Origin: Cetobacterium sp. 2A
GTDB taxonomy: Bacteria; Fusobacteriota; Fusobacteriia; Fusobacteriales; Fusobacteriaceae
Reading direction: 5' to 3'
Assembly (NCBI RefSeq): GCF_014250685.1
Contig: NZ_JACFAJ010000014.1
Coordinates: forward strand, 94,763-158,762
DNA: 64,000 nucleotides
Positions 34,947 to 43,152 of this stretch are shown here, in pieces. The notes below the pieces were generated by a model that saw only the letters and a program-made list of their open reading frames with translations, made no database searches and was not told the origin of the DNA. Position 1 is the first letter of the stretch, and every line of letters starts with the position of its first letter. The position numbers were made by a program, and so were the translations under genes.

Positions 34947-36065
34947 CTATTTAAACATTGCTAGAAGAACTCCAGCTGCAACTGCTGAACCGATAACTCC
35001 AGCAACGTTTGGTCCCATTGCGTGCATCAGTAAGAAATTGCTTGGATTTTCCTCTTGACCAACTTTTTGTACAATTCTAGCAGCCATAGGTACAGCACTT
35101 ACTCCTGCAGCTCCTATCATAGGATTTACTTTTCCACCACTTAATTTACACATAACTTTTCCAAAAAGAACTCCACTTGCAGTTCCAAATGAGAATGCAA
35201 ATAGTCCTAATACAATAATTTTAATTGTTGCTAGGTTTAAAAATGCAGATGCACTTGTAGTAGCTCCAACTGTTACTCCTAATATAATAGTGATAGAGTA
35301 AAGCATAGCACCTTTTATATGTTCAACTAAGTTAGGAACAAGACCACATTCTTTAACTAAATTTCCAAGCATAAGCATTCCAACTAATGGAGCTGATGAT
35401 GGAATTAACATTACAACAACTATTGTTACAACTATTGGGAAAAGAATTTTCTCACGTTTACTTACATTTCTTAATTGTACCATTTTAATTTGTCTCTCTT
35501 TTTTATTAGTCAATAGACGAATAATAGGAGGTTGAATAACTGGTACTAAGGCCATATAAGAATAAGCTGCAACCGCAATTGGTCCAAGCATATGAGGAGC
35601 AAGTTTAGATGTTAAATAGATTGCTGTTGGACCATCCGCTCCTCCGATTATTCCAACCGAAGCTGCTTCATTTCCATTTAATCCAAGTAATATCGAACCT
35701 ATAAAAGCTCCGAAAATTCCAAATTGAGCCGCAGCTCCAAGTAGTAAACTCTTAGGATTAGCAATTAATGGACCGAAATCTGTACTCGCTCCGATAGCCA
35801 AGAAAATAAGTGGAGGATAAATTCCAAGTTTTACCCCTTGATATAGGTAATAAAGTAATCCACCTTTTTCCATAAGTCCTTCTCCTATCGGAGAAGGTAA
35901 ATTTACAAGCAACATACCAAATGATATTGGTAGTAGAAGATATGGTTCATACTGCTTCTTTACTGCTAAATATATTAAAAATAATGCAACCATTATCATA
36001 ATTATCTGGTCCATGCTAATCATAGCTATACCAGTAGTTAGATAAAGAGTTTTGAATAATTCCAT
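34947..36065 (-). CDS. oadB: Oxaloacetate decarboxylase beta subunit (sodium pump)
   Basis: The 372-residue membrane protein is the carboxybiotin decarboxylase that couples CO2 release to sodium export. The family motif SVGIIGGADGPTAIYLTSKLAP near residue 135 carries the aspartate known to bind sodium, and the C-terminal half has IGAAGVSAVPMAARI and HAMGPNVAGVIGSAVAAG. Length matches short beta subunits of the OAD/MMD/GCD family (about 375 to 430). Neighbours are the biotin carrier, OadG and OadA, all needed for the complex. The exported sodium can drive the citrate and glutamate carriers. Confidence 0.95.
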   Translation of the reverse strand: MELFKTLYLTTGIAMISMDQIIMIMVALFLIYLAVKKQYEPYLLLPISFGMLLVNLPSPIGEGLMEKGGLLYYLYQGVKLGIYPPLIFLAIGASTDFGPLIANPKSLLLGAAAQFGIFGAFIGSILLGLNGNEAASVGIIGGADGPTAIYLTSKLAPHMLGPIAVAAYSYMALVPVIQPPIIRLLTNKKERQIKMVQLRNVSKREKILFPIVVTIVVVMLIPSSAPLVGMLMLGNLVKECGLVPNLVEHIKGAMLYSITIILGVTVGATTSASAFLNLATIKIIVLGLFAFSFGTASGVLFGKVMCKLSGGKVNPMIGAAGVSAVPMAARIVQKVGQEENPSNFLLMHAMGPNVAGVIGSAVAAGVLLAMFK

Positions 36066-36089
36066 TTTATGACTCCTTTCTATTTTTCA

Positions 36090-36440
36090 TTAAGCTATTG
36101 TAACTAGTACTGTACCACCGTCAACTGTATCTCCTTTAGAAACAGTTATTAGGTTTACAGTTCCAGCTACAGGGGCAACTATTGCATTTTCCATTTTCAT
36201 AGCTTCTAATACAACTAAAACATCTCCAGCTTTAACAACTGAACCAACTTTTACAGATACATCAACAATTAAACCTTGCATAGGAGCTTCAACTTTTGTT
36301 CCCTCTCCAACTTTTACTGGAGCTTCTGCTGCTGGTGCTGTTGATTTAGGTGTTTGAATTGTTCCCTCTTTTTCAGATATTGATTCAACTTCAACCTCAT
36401 AAACTTTATCTGCTACTTTAATCTTATATACTTTTATCAT
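36090..36440 (-). CDS. Stand-alone biotin carboxyl carrier subunit
   Basis: The 116-residue protein has a variable, alanine/proline-rich linker (about residues 30-45) and a C-terminal biotinyl domain with EAMKMEN; Lys82 is the expected biotinylation site. It resembles the separate biotin subunits of methylmalonyl-CoA and glutaconyl-CoA decarboxylases (MmdC/GcdC). Here it complements an OadA that lacks its own biotinyl domain. It lies between oadG and oadB. It shuttles carboxyl groups from OadA to OadB. Confidence 0.93.
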   Translation of the reverse strand: MIKVYKIKVADKVYEVEVESISEKEGTIQTPKSTAPAAEAPVKVGEGTKVEAPMQGLIVDVSVKVGSVVKAGDVLVVLEAMKMENAIVAPVAGTVNLITVSKGDTVDGGTVLVTIA

Positions 36441-36449
36441 TTTCTCCTC

Positions 36450-36785
36450 CTAGTTTAATTCTTTTATTGATTTTACTCTTATATATGCATTTTCGTCATC
36501 TGATGCTGCTTCTATAGAGGCCACCATCATAGCAACTAACATTTTTTCATCTTTTATATCTTCTGGATTGAAGCTTTTTTCTGCTACTGCAACTGGTGCA
36601 GGAGTTGGAGCATTAGTTCCAGATTTTTTAATCTCTACCTTTTCAGCCGGAATATATTTAAAAAGTGAAAGTATTGCTGATATCAATATTAACACAAAGA
36701 AAACTATGACCATACTTACAAAGGTTATGTACAGTGAACTGTTTAGAGAGATCATTCCGTCTCCGCCAAATATATTACTATTCAT
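36450..36785 (-). CDS. oadG: Oxaloacetate decarboxylase gamma subunit (OadG)
   Basis: The 111-residue protein has one membrane helix (about residues 14-37, FVSMVIVFFVLILISAIL) and a proline/alanine linker, followed by an acidic C-terminal part (DIKDEKMLVAMMVASIEAA), as in OadG/MmdD accessory subunits that anchor the soluble alpha subunit to OadB. The start at 36785 has AAGGGGA upstream; a TTG five codons earlier is in the same frame. It sits between oadA and the biotin carrier gene. Confidence 0.88.
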   Translation of the reverse strand: MNSNIFGGDGMISLNSSLYITFVSMVIVFFVLILISAILSLFKYIPAEKVEIKKSGTNAPTPAPVAVAEKSFNPEDIKDEKMLVAMMVASIEAASDDENAYIRVKSIKELN

Positions 36786-36800
36786 TATTTCCCCTTTCAA

Positions 36801-38186
36801 TTAAAATACTATATTTATAGTTTGAACTTTTACTTCTTCTTTTGCAGGAGCATATTTACCTTCTAAATAAGTTTTAGCAATTTGTGGAAACATTCCATAA
36901 GTTAAAACTTCTTCATCTGAGTGAGCAAGATCTCCAATTTCTTCTTTTAACTTAGAAAATTCTGGTGGAATAAGATCTGCTGGTCTTCCAGTAAATACTT
37001 CCTCGTCACCTATTATTTTCTTTTTAACTTCTTCAGACATCGGAGCTGGTGATTTTCCATATAATCCTTTTACATAATCTTTTATTTCTTTAGGAACAAG
37101 TTTGTATCTTTCACCAGAAAGTACATTAAATACAGCTTGTGTTCCAACCATTTGACTCAATGGTGTTACTAGAGGTGGGAACCCTAAATCTTCCCTTACT
37201 TTTGGAATCTCTCTAAGAACCTCTTCATATCTGTGGGCAGCTTTTTGTGCTGTTAATTGCGATACAAGGTTAGATAACATTCCACCTGGTAGTTGATATT
37301 CAAGAATACTAGGTTCTGTAAATAAAGCCTGTGGATTTAATGTTCCATCCTTTATATACTTTTCTCTAATAGGCTTGAAATATTCAGCTGTTTCTTTTAA
37401 CAATTCCATATTTAATTGTGGATCTCTCTCAGTTCCTGCTAATGCTCTAGCTATAGATTCTGTTGCTGGTTGAGATGTTCCACCTGCAAAAGTTGAAATA
37501 GCTGTATCTATTATATCTATTCCAGCATCTATTGCTCTTAGATATAGCATACTTGCAATTCCACTTGTAGCGTGTGTATGAAGCTCAAGAGGTATATTGA
37601 TAACTGACTTTATTTCTTTTATTAATTTATATCCTTCTTCAGGTAAAAGAATTCCGGCCATATCTTTTATAACAATTGAATCAGCACCCATTGCTACAAT
37701 TTCTTGGGCTAAATTTTTATAATATTCTATAGTATGAACTGGACTTATTGTATAAGAAATAGCAAGTTGACAGTGTCCACCATATTTTTTAGTCGCATCT
37801 GCTGCAACCTTTACATTTCTTAAATCGTTTAGTGCATCAAATATTCTTATGATATCAATTCCATTTTCAATTGATTTTTGTACAAATTTCTCAACAACAT
37901 CATCACTATAATGACGATATCCAAGTAAATTTTGACCTCTTAACAACATTTGTAATTTTGTTTTTTTGACTCTTTTTCTAATTTCACGTAACCTCTCCCA
38001 AGGGTCTTCATTTAGGAAACGAACACACGCATCAAACGTTGCTCCACCCCAAACTTCAAGAGAGTAATAACCAGCATTATCCATAGTTTCCAAAATTGGA
38101 AGTATTTCTGCGGTTTTAAGTCTCGTAGCTATTAGAGATTGATGTCCATCTCTTAAACATGTTTCAGTTATTTTTAGCTTATTCAA
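36801..38186 (-). CDS. oadA: Oxaloacetate decarboxylase alpha subunit, carboxyltransferase domain only
   Basis: The 461-residue protein covers the carboxyltransferase part of OadA/PycB: TCLRDGHQSLIATRLKT near residue 9, the LLRGQNLLGYRHYSDD segment near residue 81, IKDMAG with the reactive lysine, and metal ligands in ELHTHATSG. Classic OadA proteins are about 590 residues and end in a biotinyl domain; this one stops after the conserved domain and uses the separate carrier at 36090. The start is TTG at 38186, eight bases after AAGGAG. It is first in the oad-cit operon, under a GntR-type operator. Confidence 0.95.
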   Translation of the reverse strand: MNKLKITETCLRDGHQSLIATRLKTAEILPILETMDNAGYYSLEVWGGATFDACVRFLNEDPWERLREIRKRVKKTKLQMLLRGQNLLGYRHYSDDVVEKFVQKSIENGIDIIRIFDALNDLRNVKVAADATKKYGGHCQLAISYTISPVHTIEYYKNLAQEIVAMGADSIVIKDMAGILLPEEGYKLIKEIKSVINIPLELHTHATSGIASMLYLRAIDAGIDIIDTAISTFAGGTSQPATESIARALAGTERDPQLNMELLKETAEYFKPIREKYIKDGTLNPQALFTEPSILEYQLPGGMLSNLVSQLTAQKAAHRYEEVLREIPKVREDLGFPPLVTPLSQMVGTQAVFNVLSGERYKLVPKEIKDYVKGLYGKSPAPMSEEVKKKIIGDEEVFTGRPADLIPPEFSKLKEEIGDLAHSDEEVLTYGMFPQIAKTYLEGKYAPAKEEVKVQTINIVF

Positions 38187-38213
38187 AGAAACTCACTCCT
38201 TATTTTTATTTTT

Positions 38214-38230
38214 TTGTATACTGTATACAA
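38214..38230. promoter_or_regulatory. GntR operator at the oad-cit promoter
   Basis: TTGTATAC-T-GTATACAA is a perfect 8-bp inverted repeat with one central base, about 6 to 22 bases downstream of the predicted start. A related site lies at the divergent transporter promoter. The pattern agrees with FCD-type GntR sites (TGT...ACA). Confidence 0.75.
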
Positions 38231-38242
38231 CTATATTGTTAA

Positions 38243-38271
38243 ATATTATTACTTTTTTTTTCATTTGTCAA
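38243..38271 (-). promoter_or_regulatory. Promoter of the oad-cit operon
   Basis: On the minus strand TTGACA (38271-38266) and TAATAT (38248-38243) are 17 bases apart, placing the start near 38236, just before the operator. Confidence 0.75.
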
Positions 38272-38276
38272 CAAAA

Positions 38277-38304
38277 AAAAAGCTGAGATTAATCCCAGCT
38301 TTTT
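38277..38304 (-). terminator. Terminator of the GntR gene
   Basis: AAAAAGCTG (38277-38285) pairs with CAGCTTTTT (38296-38304), with a partly paired inner region; the minus strand ends in a long T-run. It separates the regulator from the oad promoter. Confidence 0.82.
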
Positions 38305-38953
38305 AATTATTTATAGCATTTAGAATAAAGTTCATTGAATCTTCTAAATGTTTCTTGTTTATTTCCAACGCCTTTTCTAAATTTTTATTTTTTATCGCTT
38401 CTATAAGATCTCTGTGTTCCTGATACGCAATTTTTCTTCTAAAGCTATCAGTTATACTTATTGTACGAAACTTCATTAAATAAAGATTTAAATTCTTTAT
38501 CATCTCTATTACTCTTGGAAGTTTAGAAATAGCATAAAACTCTGAATTAAAATTTGTAAATAATTTTATCACTTCTTTTGAATTCTCATCTTTTATCATA
38601 CATGACATTGTTTTATCCAAAAGCTTCTCTAATTTGTTTATATCAAAAGTATCTCTCTTAATTATCTCTTGTATGATTACCCCTTCCAAAGCAATCCTAA
38701 TTTTATAAATCTCTATTATATCAGCCTCTGTTATTTCTTTTACTATAACTCCACCTTTAGAACTTACTTCTACCAGTCCCTCTAGTTCTAACATTCTAAT
38801 TGCTTCACGAATTGGAGTTCTACTAATTTTAAATTTTTCAGCATAATCTAACTCTATAATTCTTTCACTCGGCTTAATACTTCCCGTTATAATTAAATCT
38901 TTTAGTTTATCATAAACCTGTTCTCTCATAGGTTTTATCTTTTGAATCATCAT
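38303..38953 (-). CDS. GntR family regulator with FCD domain
   Basis: The 216-residue protein has an N-terminal winged helix (YAEKFKISRTPIREAIRMLELEGLVEV, split here as two motifs: KISRTPIREAIRML and EGLVEV) and an all-helical FCD effector domain from about residue 75. FCD regulators sense small carboxylates. It sits between the oad-cit operon and the divergent citrate-type transporter gene, both with matching inverted repeats, so it is the likely regulator of citrate fermentation. I chose the ATG at 38953; a GTG four codons earlier directly abuts the AAGGGG site. Confidence 0.9.
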   Translation of the reverse strand: MMIQKIKPMREQVYDKLKDLIITGSIKPSERIIELDYAEKFKISRTPIREAIRMLELEGLVEVSSKGGVIVKEITEADIIEIYKIRIALEGVIIQEIIKRDTFDINKLEKLLDKTMSCMIKDENSKEVIKLFTNFNSEFYAISKLPRVIEMIKNLNLYLMKFRTISITDSFRRKIAYQEHRDLIEAIKNKNLEKALEINKKHLEDSMNFILNAINN

Positions 38954-38982
38954 CTTTAATTTCACCCCTTACTGTTATTTTG

Positions 38983-39011
38983 AGTATAACATTTAAGATA
39001 TTTAAAATCAA
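38983..39011 (-). promoter_or_regulatory. Promoter of the GntR gene
   Basis: On the minus strand TTGATT (39011-39006) and TATACT (38988-38983) are 17 bases apart, with TG upstream of the -10. An inverted repeat TGTTAT/ATAACA (38973-38978 with 38986-38991) overlaps the -10 and may be an autoregulatory site. Confidence 0.65.
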
Positions 39012-39067
39012 GACCTTTCAAAGACTTAACTTTATAATAAAATTATTTTTTAATTCTTATAAAGTAG

Positions 39068-39096
39068 TTGACAAAAATAAATAAATAAAGTATCCT
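39068..39096 (+). promoter_or_regulatory. Promoter of the 2-hydroxycarboxylate transporter gene
   Basis: TTGACA (39068-39073) and TATCCT (39091-39096) are 17 bases apart. The start should be near 39103, immediately upstream of two GntR-like sites. Confidence 0.65.
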
Positions 39097-39111
39097 CATA
39101 TAGTAATAATA

Positions 39112-39135
39112 CTGTATACAGGATACTGTATATGT
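39112..39135. promoter_or_regulatory. GntR-like operator sites at the transporter promoter
   Basis: CTGTATACAG (39112-39121) is a perfect palindrome sharing TGTATACA with the oad-cit operator. An overlapping second site at 39119-39135 matches the oad operator at 11 of 17 positions (core ATACTGTATA). Both lie just after the predicted start. Confidence 0.65.
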
Positions 39136-39157
39136 ACAAATAGAAGGAGTGAAATAC

Positions 39158-40507
39158 ATGGCAAAGAATTTTAAAGAACTTTTTGACACAAAAGAGTTCA
39201 AATGGGGTGGACTAACATTACCTATATTCCTAGGAATGTTATTTGTAGTTTTAGTAGTGGTTTACATGCCTTTTGGCGGTAAAGAATCAGCATTTTTAAG
39301 ACCAAATTTCTTAACGGTACTAGCAATATTAGCAGTATTCGGAATTTTATTTGGAGAAATTGGAGACAGAATTCCTTTCTGGAATGATTACATCGGTGGA
39401 GGAACTGTACTAGTATTCTTCATGTCAGCAGTAATGGGAACTTATAAACTTGTTCCAGCACCTGTACTTAAGTCAATCGATACTTTCTACGATGCGAATC
39501 CAGTAAACTTTTTAGAGATATTTATTCCTGCACTTATAGTTGGATCAATCTTAACTGTAAACAGAAAAACTCTAATTAAATCAATCGTTGGTTATATTCC
39601 TCTTATTCTTATAGGTGTTGCTGGTGCAATGGCTGGTGGAATATTAGTTGGATTAGTCTTCGGAAAAGCACCTCTGGATATAGTAATGAACTATGTTCTA
39701 CCTATCATGGGTGGAGGAACTGGAGCTGGAGCTATACCAATGGCTGAAATGTGGGCTCAAAAAACTGGTGGAGATCCAAAAACTTGGTTTGCTTTTGCAA
39801 TCTCAATACTTACAATAGCTAACGTTGTTGCTATCTTAACTGGAGCTCTTTTAAAAGAGTTAGGATTTAAGAAGCCAAACCTTACTGGAAACGGTGAGCT
39901 TATGATAGCTACTGCTAGAGACGTTGCTGAAGAAAAAGAAGAAGAAGCACAAAATGTTGGACAAAAAGAATTTGCAGCAGCTCTTTTCTTTACAGGAATA
40001 GTAGCAATGATTGCTAATATCTCAGCTATAGTTTGGCAAAGTTTCAAAATGCCTTTTGAAATTCATAGATTGGCATTCTTAGTTATAGTAGTTATAATAT
40101 TAAATATGGCTAACTTTGTTCCAGTTAGAATCAAAGCTGGAGCTAAAAATATGCAAAACTTCTTCTCTAAATTCACTATCTGGGTTTTAATGGCTGCAGT
40201 AGGATTTGGAACAGATGTACAAGAAATAATAAATGCTTTAACATTCTCAAACTTAGCAATAGCAATTGCTATAGTATTAGGAGCAGTTTCAGCTATTATG
40301 TTAGTTGCAAGAAAAATGAACTTCTATCCTGTTGAAGCAGCAATCACAGCTGGACTTTGTATGGCTAATAGAGGAGGTTCAGGAGATATCGCAGTTCTTG
40401 GAGCTGCAGATAGAATGGCTCTTATCTCTTTCGCACAAATTTCATCTAGAATCGGTGGAGCTATGATGCTTATACTTGGTTCTGTAATATTTGGATTATT
40501 TGCATAA
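39158..40507 (+). CDS. 2-Hydroxycarboxylate transporter (CitS/citrate-sodium symporter family)
   Basis: The 449-residue protein belongs to the 2HCT family (CitS, CitP, MaeN), sodium- or precursor-coupled carriers of citrate or malate. The two re-entrant loops are present as MGGGTGAGAIPMAEMWA near residue 184 and ANRGGSGDIAVLGAADRM near residue 407. The start at 39158 has AAGGAG eight bases upstream; a GTG nine bases earlier overlaps it. Divergent transcription from the GntR gene and shared operators with citrate lyase/OAD make citrate the best substrate; malate remains possible. Confidence 0.92.
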   Translation: MAKNFKELFDTKEFKWGGLTLPIFLGMLFVVLVVVYMPFGGKESAFLRPNFLTVLAILAVFGILFGEIGDRIPFWNDYIGGGTVLVFFMSAVMGTYKLVPAPVLKSIDTFYDANPVNFLEIFIPALIVGSILTVNRKTLIKSIVGYIPLILIGVAGAMAGGILVGLVFGKAPLDIVMNYVLPIMGGGTGAGAIPMAEMWAQKTGGDPKTWFAFAISILTIANVVAILTGALLKELGFKKPNLTGNGELMIATARDVAEEKEEEAQNVGQKEFAAALFFTGIVAMIANISAIVWQSFKMPFEIHRLAFLVIVVIILNMANFVPVRIKAGAKNMQNFFSKFTIWVLMAAVGFGTDVQEIINALTFSNLAIAIAIVLGAVSAIMLVARKMNFYPVEAAITAGLCMANRGGSGDIAVLGAADRMALISFAQISSRIGGAMMLILGSVIFGLFA

Positions 40508-40520
40508 TTCATAATTTAGT

Positions 40521-40557
40521 AAACAGTCTCTATTTTAAAATAGAGACTGTTTTTTTA
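40521..40557. terminator. Terminator after the transporter gene
   Basis: AAACAGTCTCTATTTT (40521-40536) is followed by its exact reverse complement (40537-40552) and eight T. The stop codon of the converging ATPase gene lies in the stem. Confidence 0.88.
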
Positions 40558-42988
40558 ATTCCCACCATAATCCAGTGGGTAAAGCTAATAAAACTGCAGA
40601 TATTAATTCTAGAAAAGATAACGGACATGTTTGGGCAATCCCATTTCCAATGTTTGTATAAATCATAAATAACATTATTAGTATAAGAAATATATTAATA
40701 ATCCAAATAACTTTATCTCTAGATATACTAATAAAAGATTTTATTGCGGATGTTGAGTCTGAATAGTTTACATATACAAGCACCATACTCGAAACAGAAA
40801 TTAAAATTAGTATAAATGAACGAGCATATTCTACTTTATGACCATTTTTTATAAACCATAAATAGGATAAAAATGTTATAACAAATATTCCCATACCTTG
40901 AAAAATTGATTTTAATACTAACGTAGAGCCTATAAGAGAATCTGAATTTGTTCTAGGAGGATGATCCATAAGATTATTTTCAGAAGGAAGTCTTTCAAAA
41001 ATTATAGAACATGTTGGCACTATTATTATTTCTAAAAGGGCGACGTTTGCGGGAGTTAATATAATAGGAATATTAAAAATCGGTCCCATAAGAACCATTA
41101 GCATTATAGGTATATGAATCGCTATAACATATCCTATTGATTTTTGAATATTCTCAAATATTCTTCTTCCATCTTCAACTGTTTCTATAATCGTAGAAAA
41201 TTTATCATCTAATAAAATCATAGATGCCGCTTCTTTCGCAACACCAGTTCCCTTCTTCCCCATAGCAATTCCTATATCTGCAGCTTTTAAAGCCGTTGCA
41301 TCATTAACTCCATCTCCTGTCATAGCAACTACTTCTCCGTTCTTTTTGAAAGCATTGACTATTCTTAATTTATGTTTAGGCATAACTCTTGAAAAAATAG
41401 CAATTTCTTTTATCAAATTTTCTAACTGATTATCACTTAACTTTTCTATTTCATTTCCTGTAACAGATTTATCCCAATTTTCCATTTTTATCATCTTTCC
41501 AATTGTTTTTGCCGTATAGTCACTATCTCCAGTTATCATAACGACCCTAATCCCACTTTTTTTACAAGTTTCTATAGCTTCTATTACAGACTCTCTAGGT
41601 GGATCCATAAATCCAAGAAGTCCAATCAACTCTAATTGAACTTCTTTAATCTTGATAGGTATTTTTTCTAGATTTCTTTTTCTAGCAACAGCTAAAACCC
41701 TATATCCTTTTTTAGAAAGATTCTCGTATTCAACTATAAAGTTATTTTTGTCATTTTCACTAAGATAACATAAAGGAATTACTGATTCTGGAGACCCCTT
41801 AACAGCTAAACATATTTCATTTGATATTTCCCATAGATGACCCATGTATTTATTTTCTGGATTAAATGGATACTCTTCAAGTAAAGGATACTTAAAAATT
41901 TCATCTTTATTTAACCCAAAATCTACAGCTTTTAAGAGTATGGATTTCTCCATTGGATCATAAGGTTCTGTCTCACAAGCTAAAGAAGACCAATATATAA
42001 ACTCTTTTTCAGATATTTTTTTATCTGGTTTTAACTCCTTCAAAGTCATTTTATTTTTTGTTAAAGTTCCTGTTTTATCGACACATAACACAGTAACTCT
42101 ACCCAAAACTTCTACAACTGGAACTGAACGAACTAATGCATTCTTTTTAGCTAATCTCCAAGCCCCCATGGCTAAAAACACAGTCAATATAACTGGGAAA
42201 TCTTCAGGAATTCCTGTCATAGCAAGAGTTATCGCCAGTAACAAACTTTCAGTAAAATTTTCTGTTTTATAAAAATTAAGAAAGAATATAAAAATACATA
42301 GTATCCCACTTATACTTCCTATAATTTTTACAAGTTTTCTTGTTTTTTTTTCTAATGTTTCTGAATCTGACTTCATATCAGTAAGTTCCAGACCTATTTT
42401 CCCAATTTGAGTCGATTTTCCAACCGATAATACCTCTACTACCGCACTTCCTTGAATTACAATACTTCCAGCATAAATATCTGAAAATAGTTTTTTCCAA
42501 ACTATATCCGATTCTCCAGTTAGTAATGATTCATCTACACCCAAATCAAACATCTCTAAAACTTTTCCATCAATAGGTACTTTTTCTCCTTCTTCTATAA
42601 TTATTATATCTTTTACTACTATTTCTGTTGATAATATAGTTTCCAACTTCCCATCTCTTATAACTCTTATCTGAGGAGATGAAAGTTCCTTTAGTTCTTC
42701 TAAAACATTTCCTGTCTTCCATTCTTGATAAAAATCAATTCCGAAGATTATACAAATAAAGAAAAACATTATTATTCCATCTTTATATTCTCCTAAAATA
42801 AAATAAATAAATGCGGCTCCAAATAGTAACAAAAACATAGGTTCACTTAAAGCTAAAATTAACTTTTCAAATAAATTTAATTTTGGCTTTTCAAATAATT
42901 CATTGGCTCCAAATTTTCTTTTACTCTCTTCTATTTCAATCTTAGAAAGACCTAAATACTCTTTTGAAAACCCACTAAACTTAGCCAT
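40535..42988 (-). CDS. Cation-transporting P-type ATPase (P2-like)
   Basis: The 817-residue protein has the P-type ATPase order: an N-terminal cation-ATPase segment, the A-domain LLTGES, the phosphorylation motif DKTGTLTKN near residue 305, KGSPES in the nucleotide domain, and TGDGVNDATALKAADIGIAMG near residue 560. It resembles calcium or magnesium pumps. The M4 ion-binding motif reads PEDFP rather than the PEGLP of SERCA-type pumps, so the ion is uncertain. It is somewhat short for the family (850 to 900). It is transcribed alone and converges on the citrate transporter gene. Confidence 0.9.
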   Translation of the reverse strand: MAKFSGFSKEYLGLSKIEIEESKRKFGANELFEKPKLNLFEKLILALSEPMFLLLFGAAFIYFILGEYKDGIIMFFFICIIFGIDFYQEWKTGNVLEELKELSSPQIRVIRDGKLETILSTEIVVKDIIIIEEGEKVPIDGKVLEMFDLGVDESLLTGESDIVWKKLFSDIYAGSIVIQGSAVVEVLSVGKSTQIGKIGLELTDMKSDSETLEKKTRKLVKIIGSISGILCIFIFFLNFYKTENFTESLLLAITLAMTGIPEDFPVILTVFLAMGAWRLAKKNALVRSVPVVEVLGRVTVLCVDKTGTLTKNKMTLKELKPDKKISEKEFIYWSSLACETEPYDPMEKSILLKAVDFGLNKDEIFKYPLLEEYPFNPENKYMGHLWEISNEICLAVKGSPESVIPLCYLSENDKNNFIVEYENLSKKGYRVLAVARKRNLEKIPIKIKEVQLELIGLLGFMDPPRESVIEAIETCKKSGIRVVMITGDSDYTAKTIGKMIKMENWDKSVTGNEIEKLSDNQLENLIKEIAIFSRVMPKHKLRIVNAFKKNGEVVAMTGDGVNDATALKAADIGIAMGKKGTGVAKEAASMILLDDKFSTIIETVEDGRRIFENIQKSIGYVIAIHIPIMLMVLMGPIFNIPIILTPANVALLEIIIVPTCSIIFERLPSENNLMDHPPRTNSDSLIGSTLVLKSIFQGMGIFVITFLSYLWFIKNGHKVEYARSFILILISVSSMVLVYVNYSDSTSAIKSFISISRDKVIWIINIFLILIMLFMIYTNIGNGIAQTCPLSFLELISAVLLALPTGLWWELKKQSLF

Positions 42989-43152
42989 AAATCTCCCTTC
43001 TATCTTTAGAATTTATTTGTTTGTTTAATATTCTAAACAACTAACTTAAATCTTTTTAAATACCTTCAATGAAAACTAAATTAATAATTAGAGGAAATAA
43101 ATTTTTTTTCAAGTAAAATTATGATAATTAAAACTTAAGGGGTGAATTTAAT

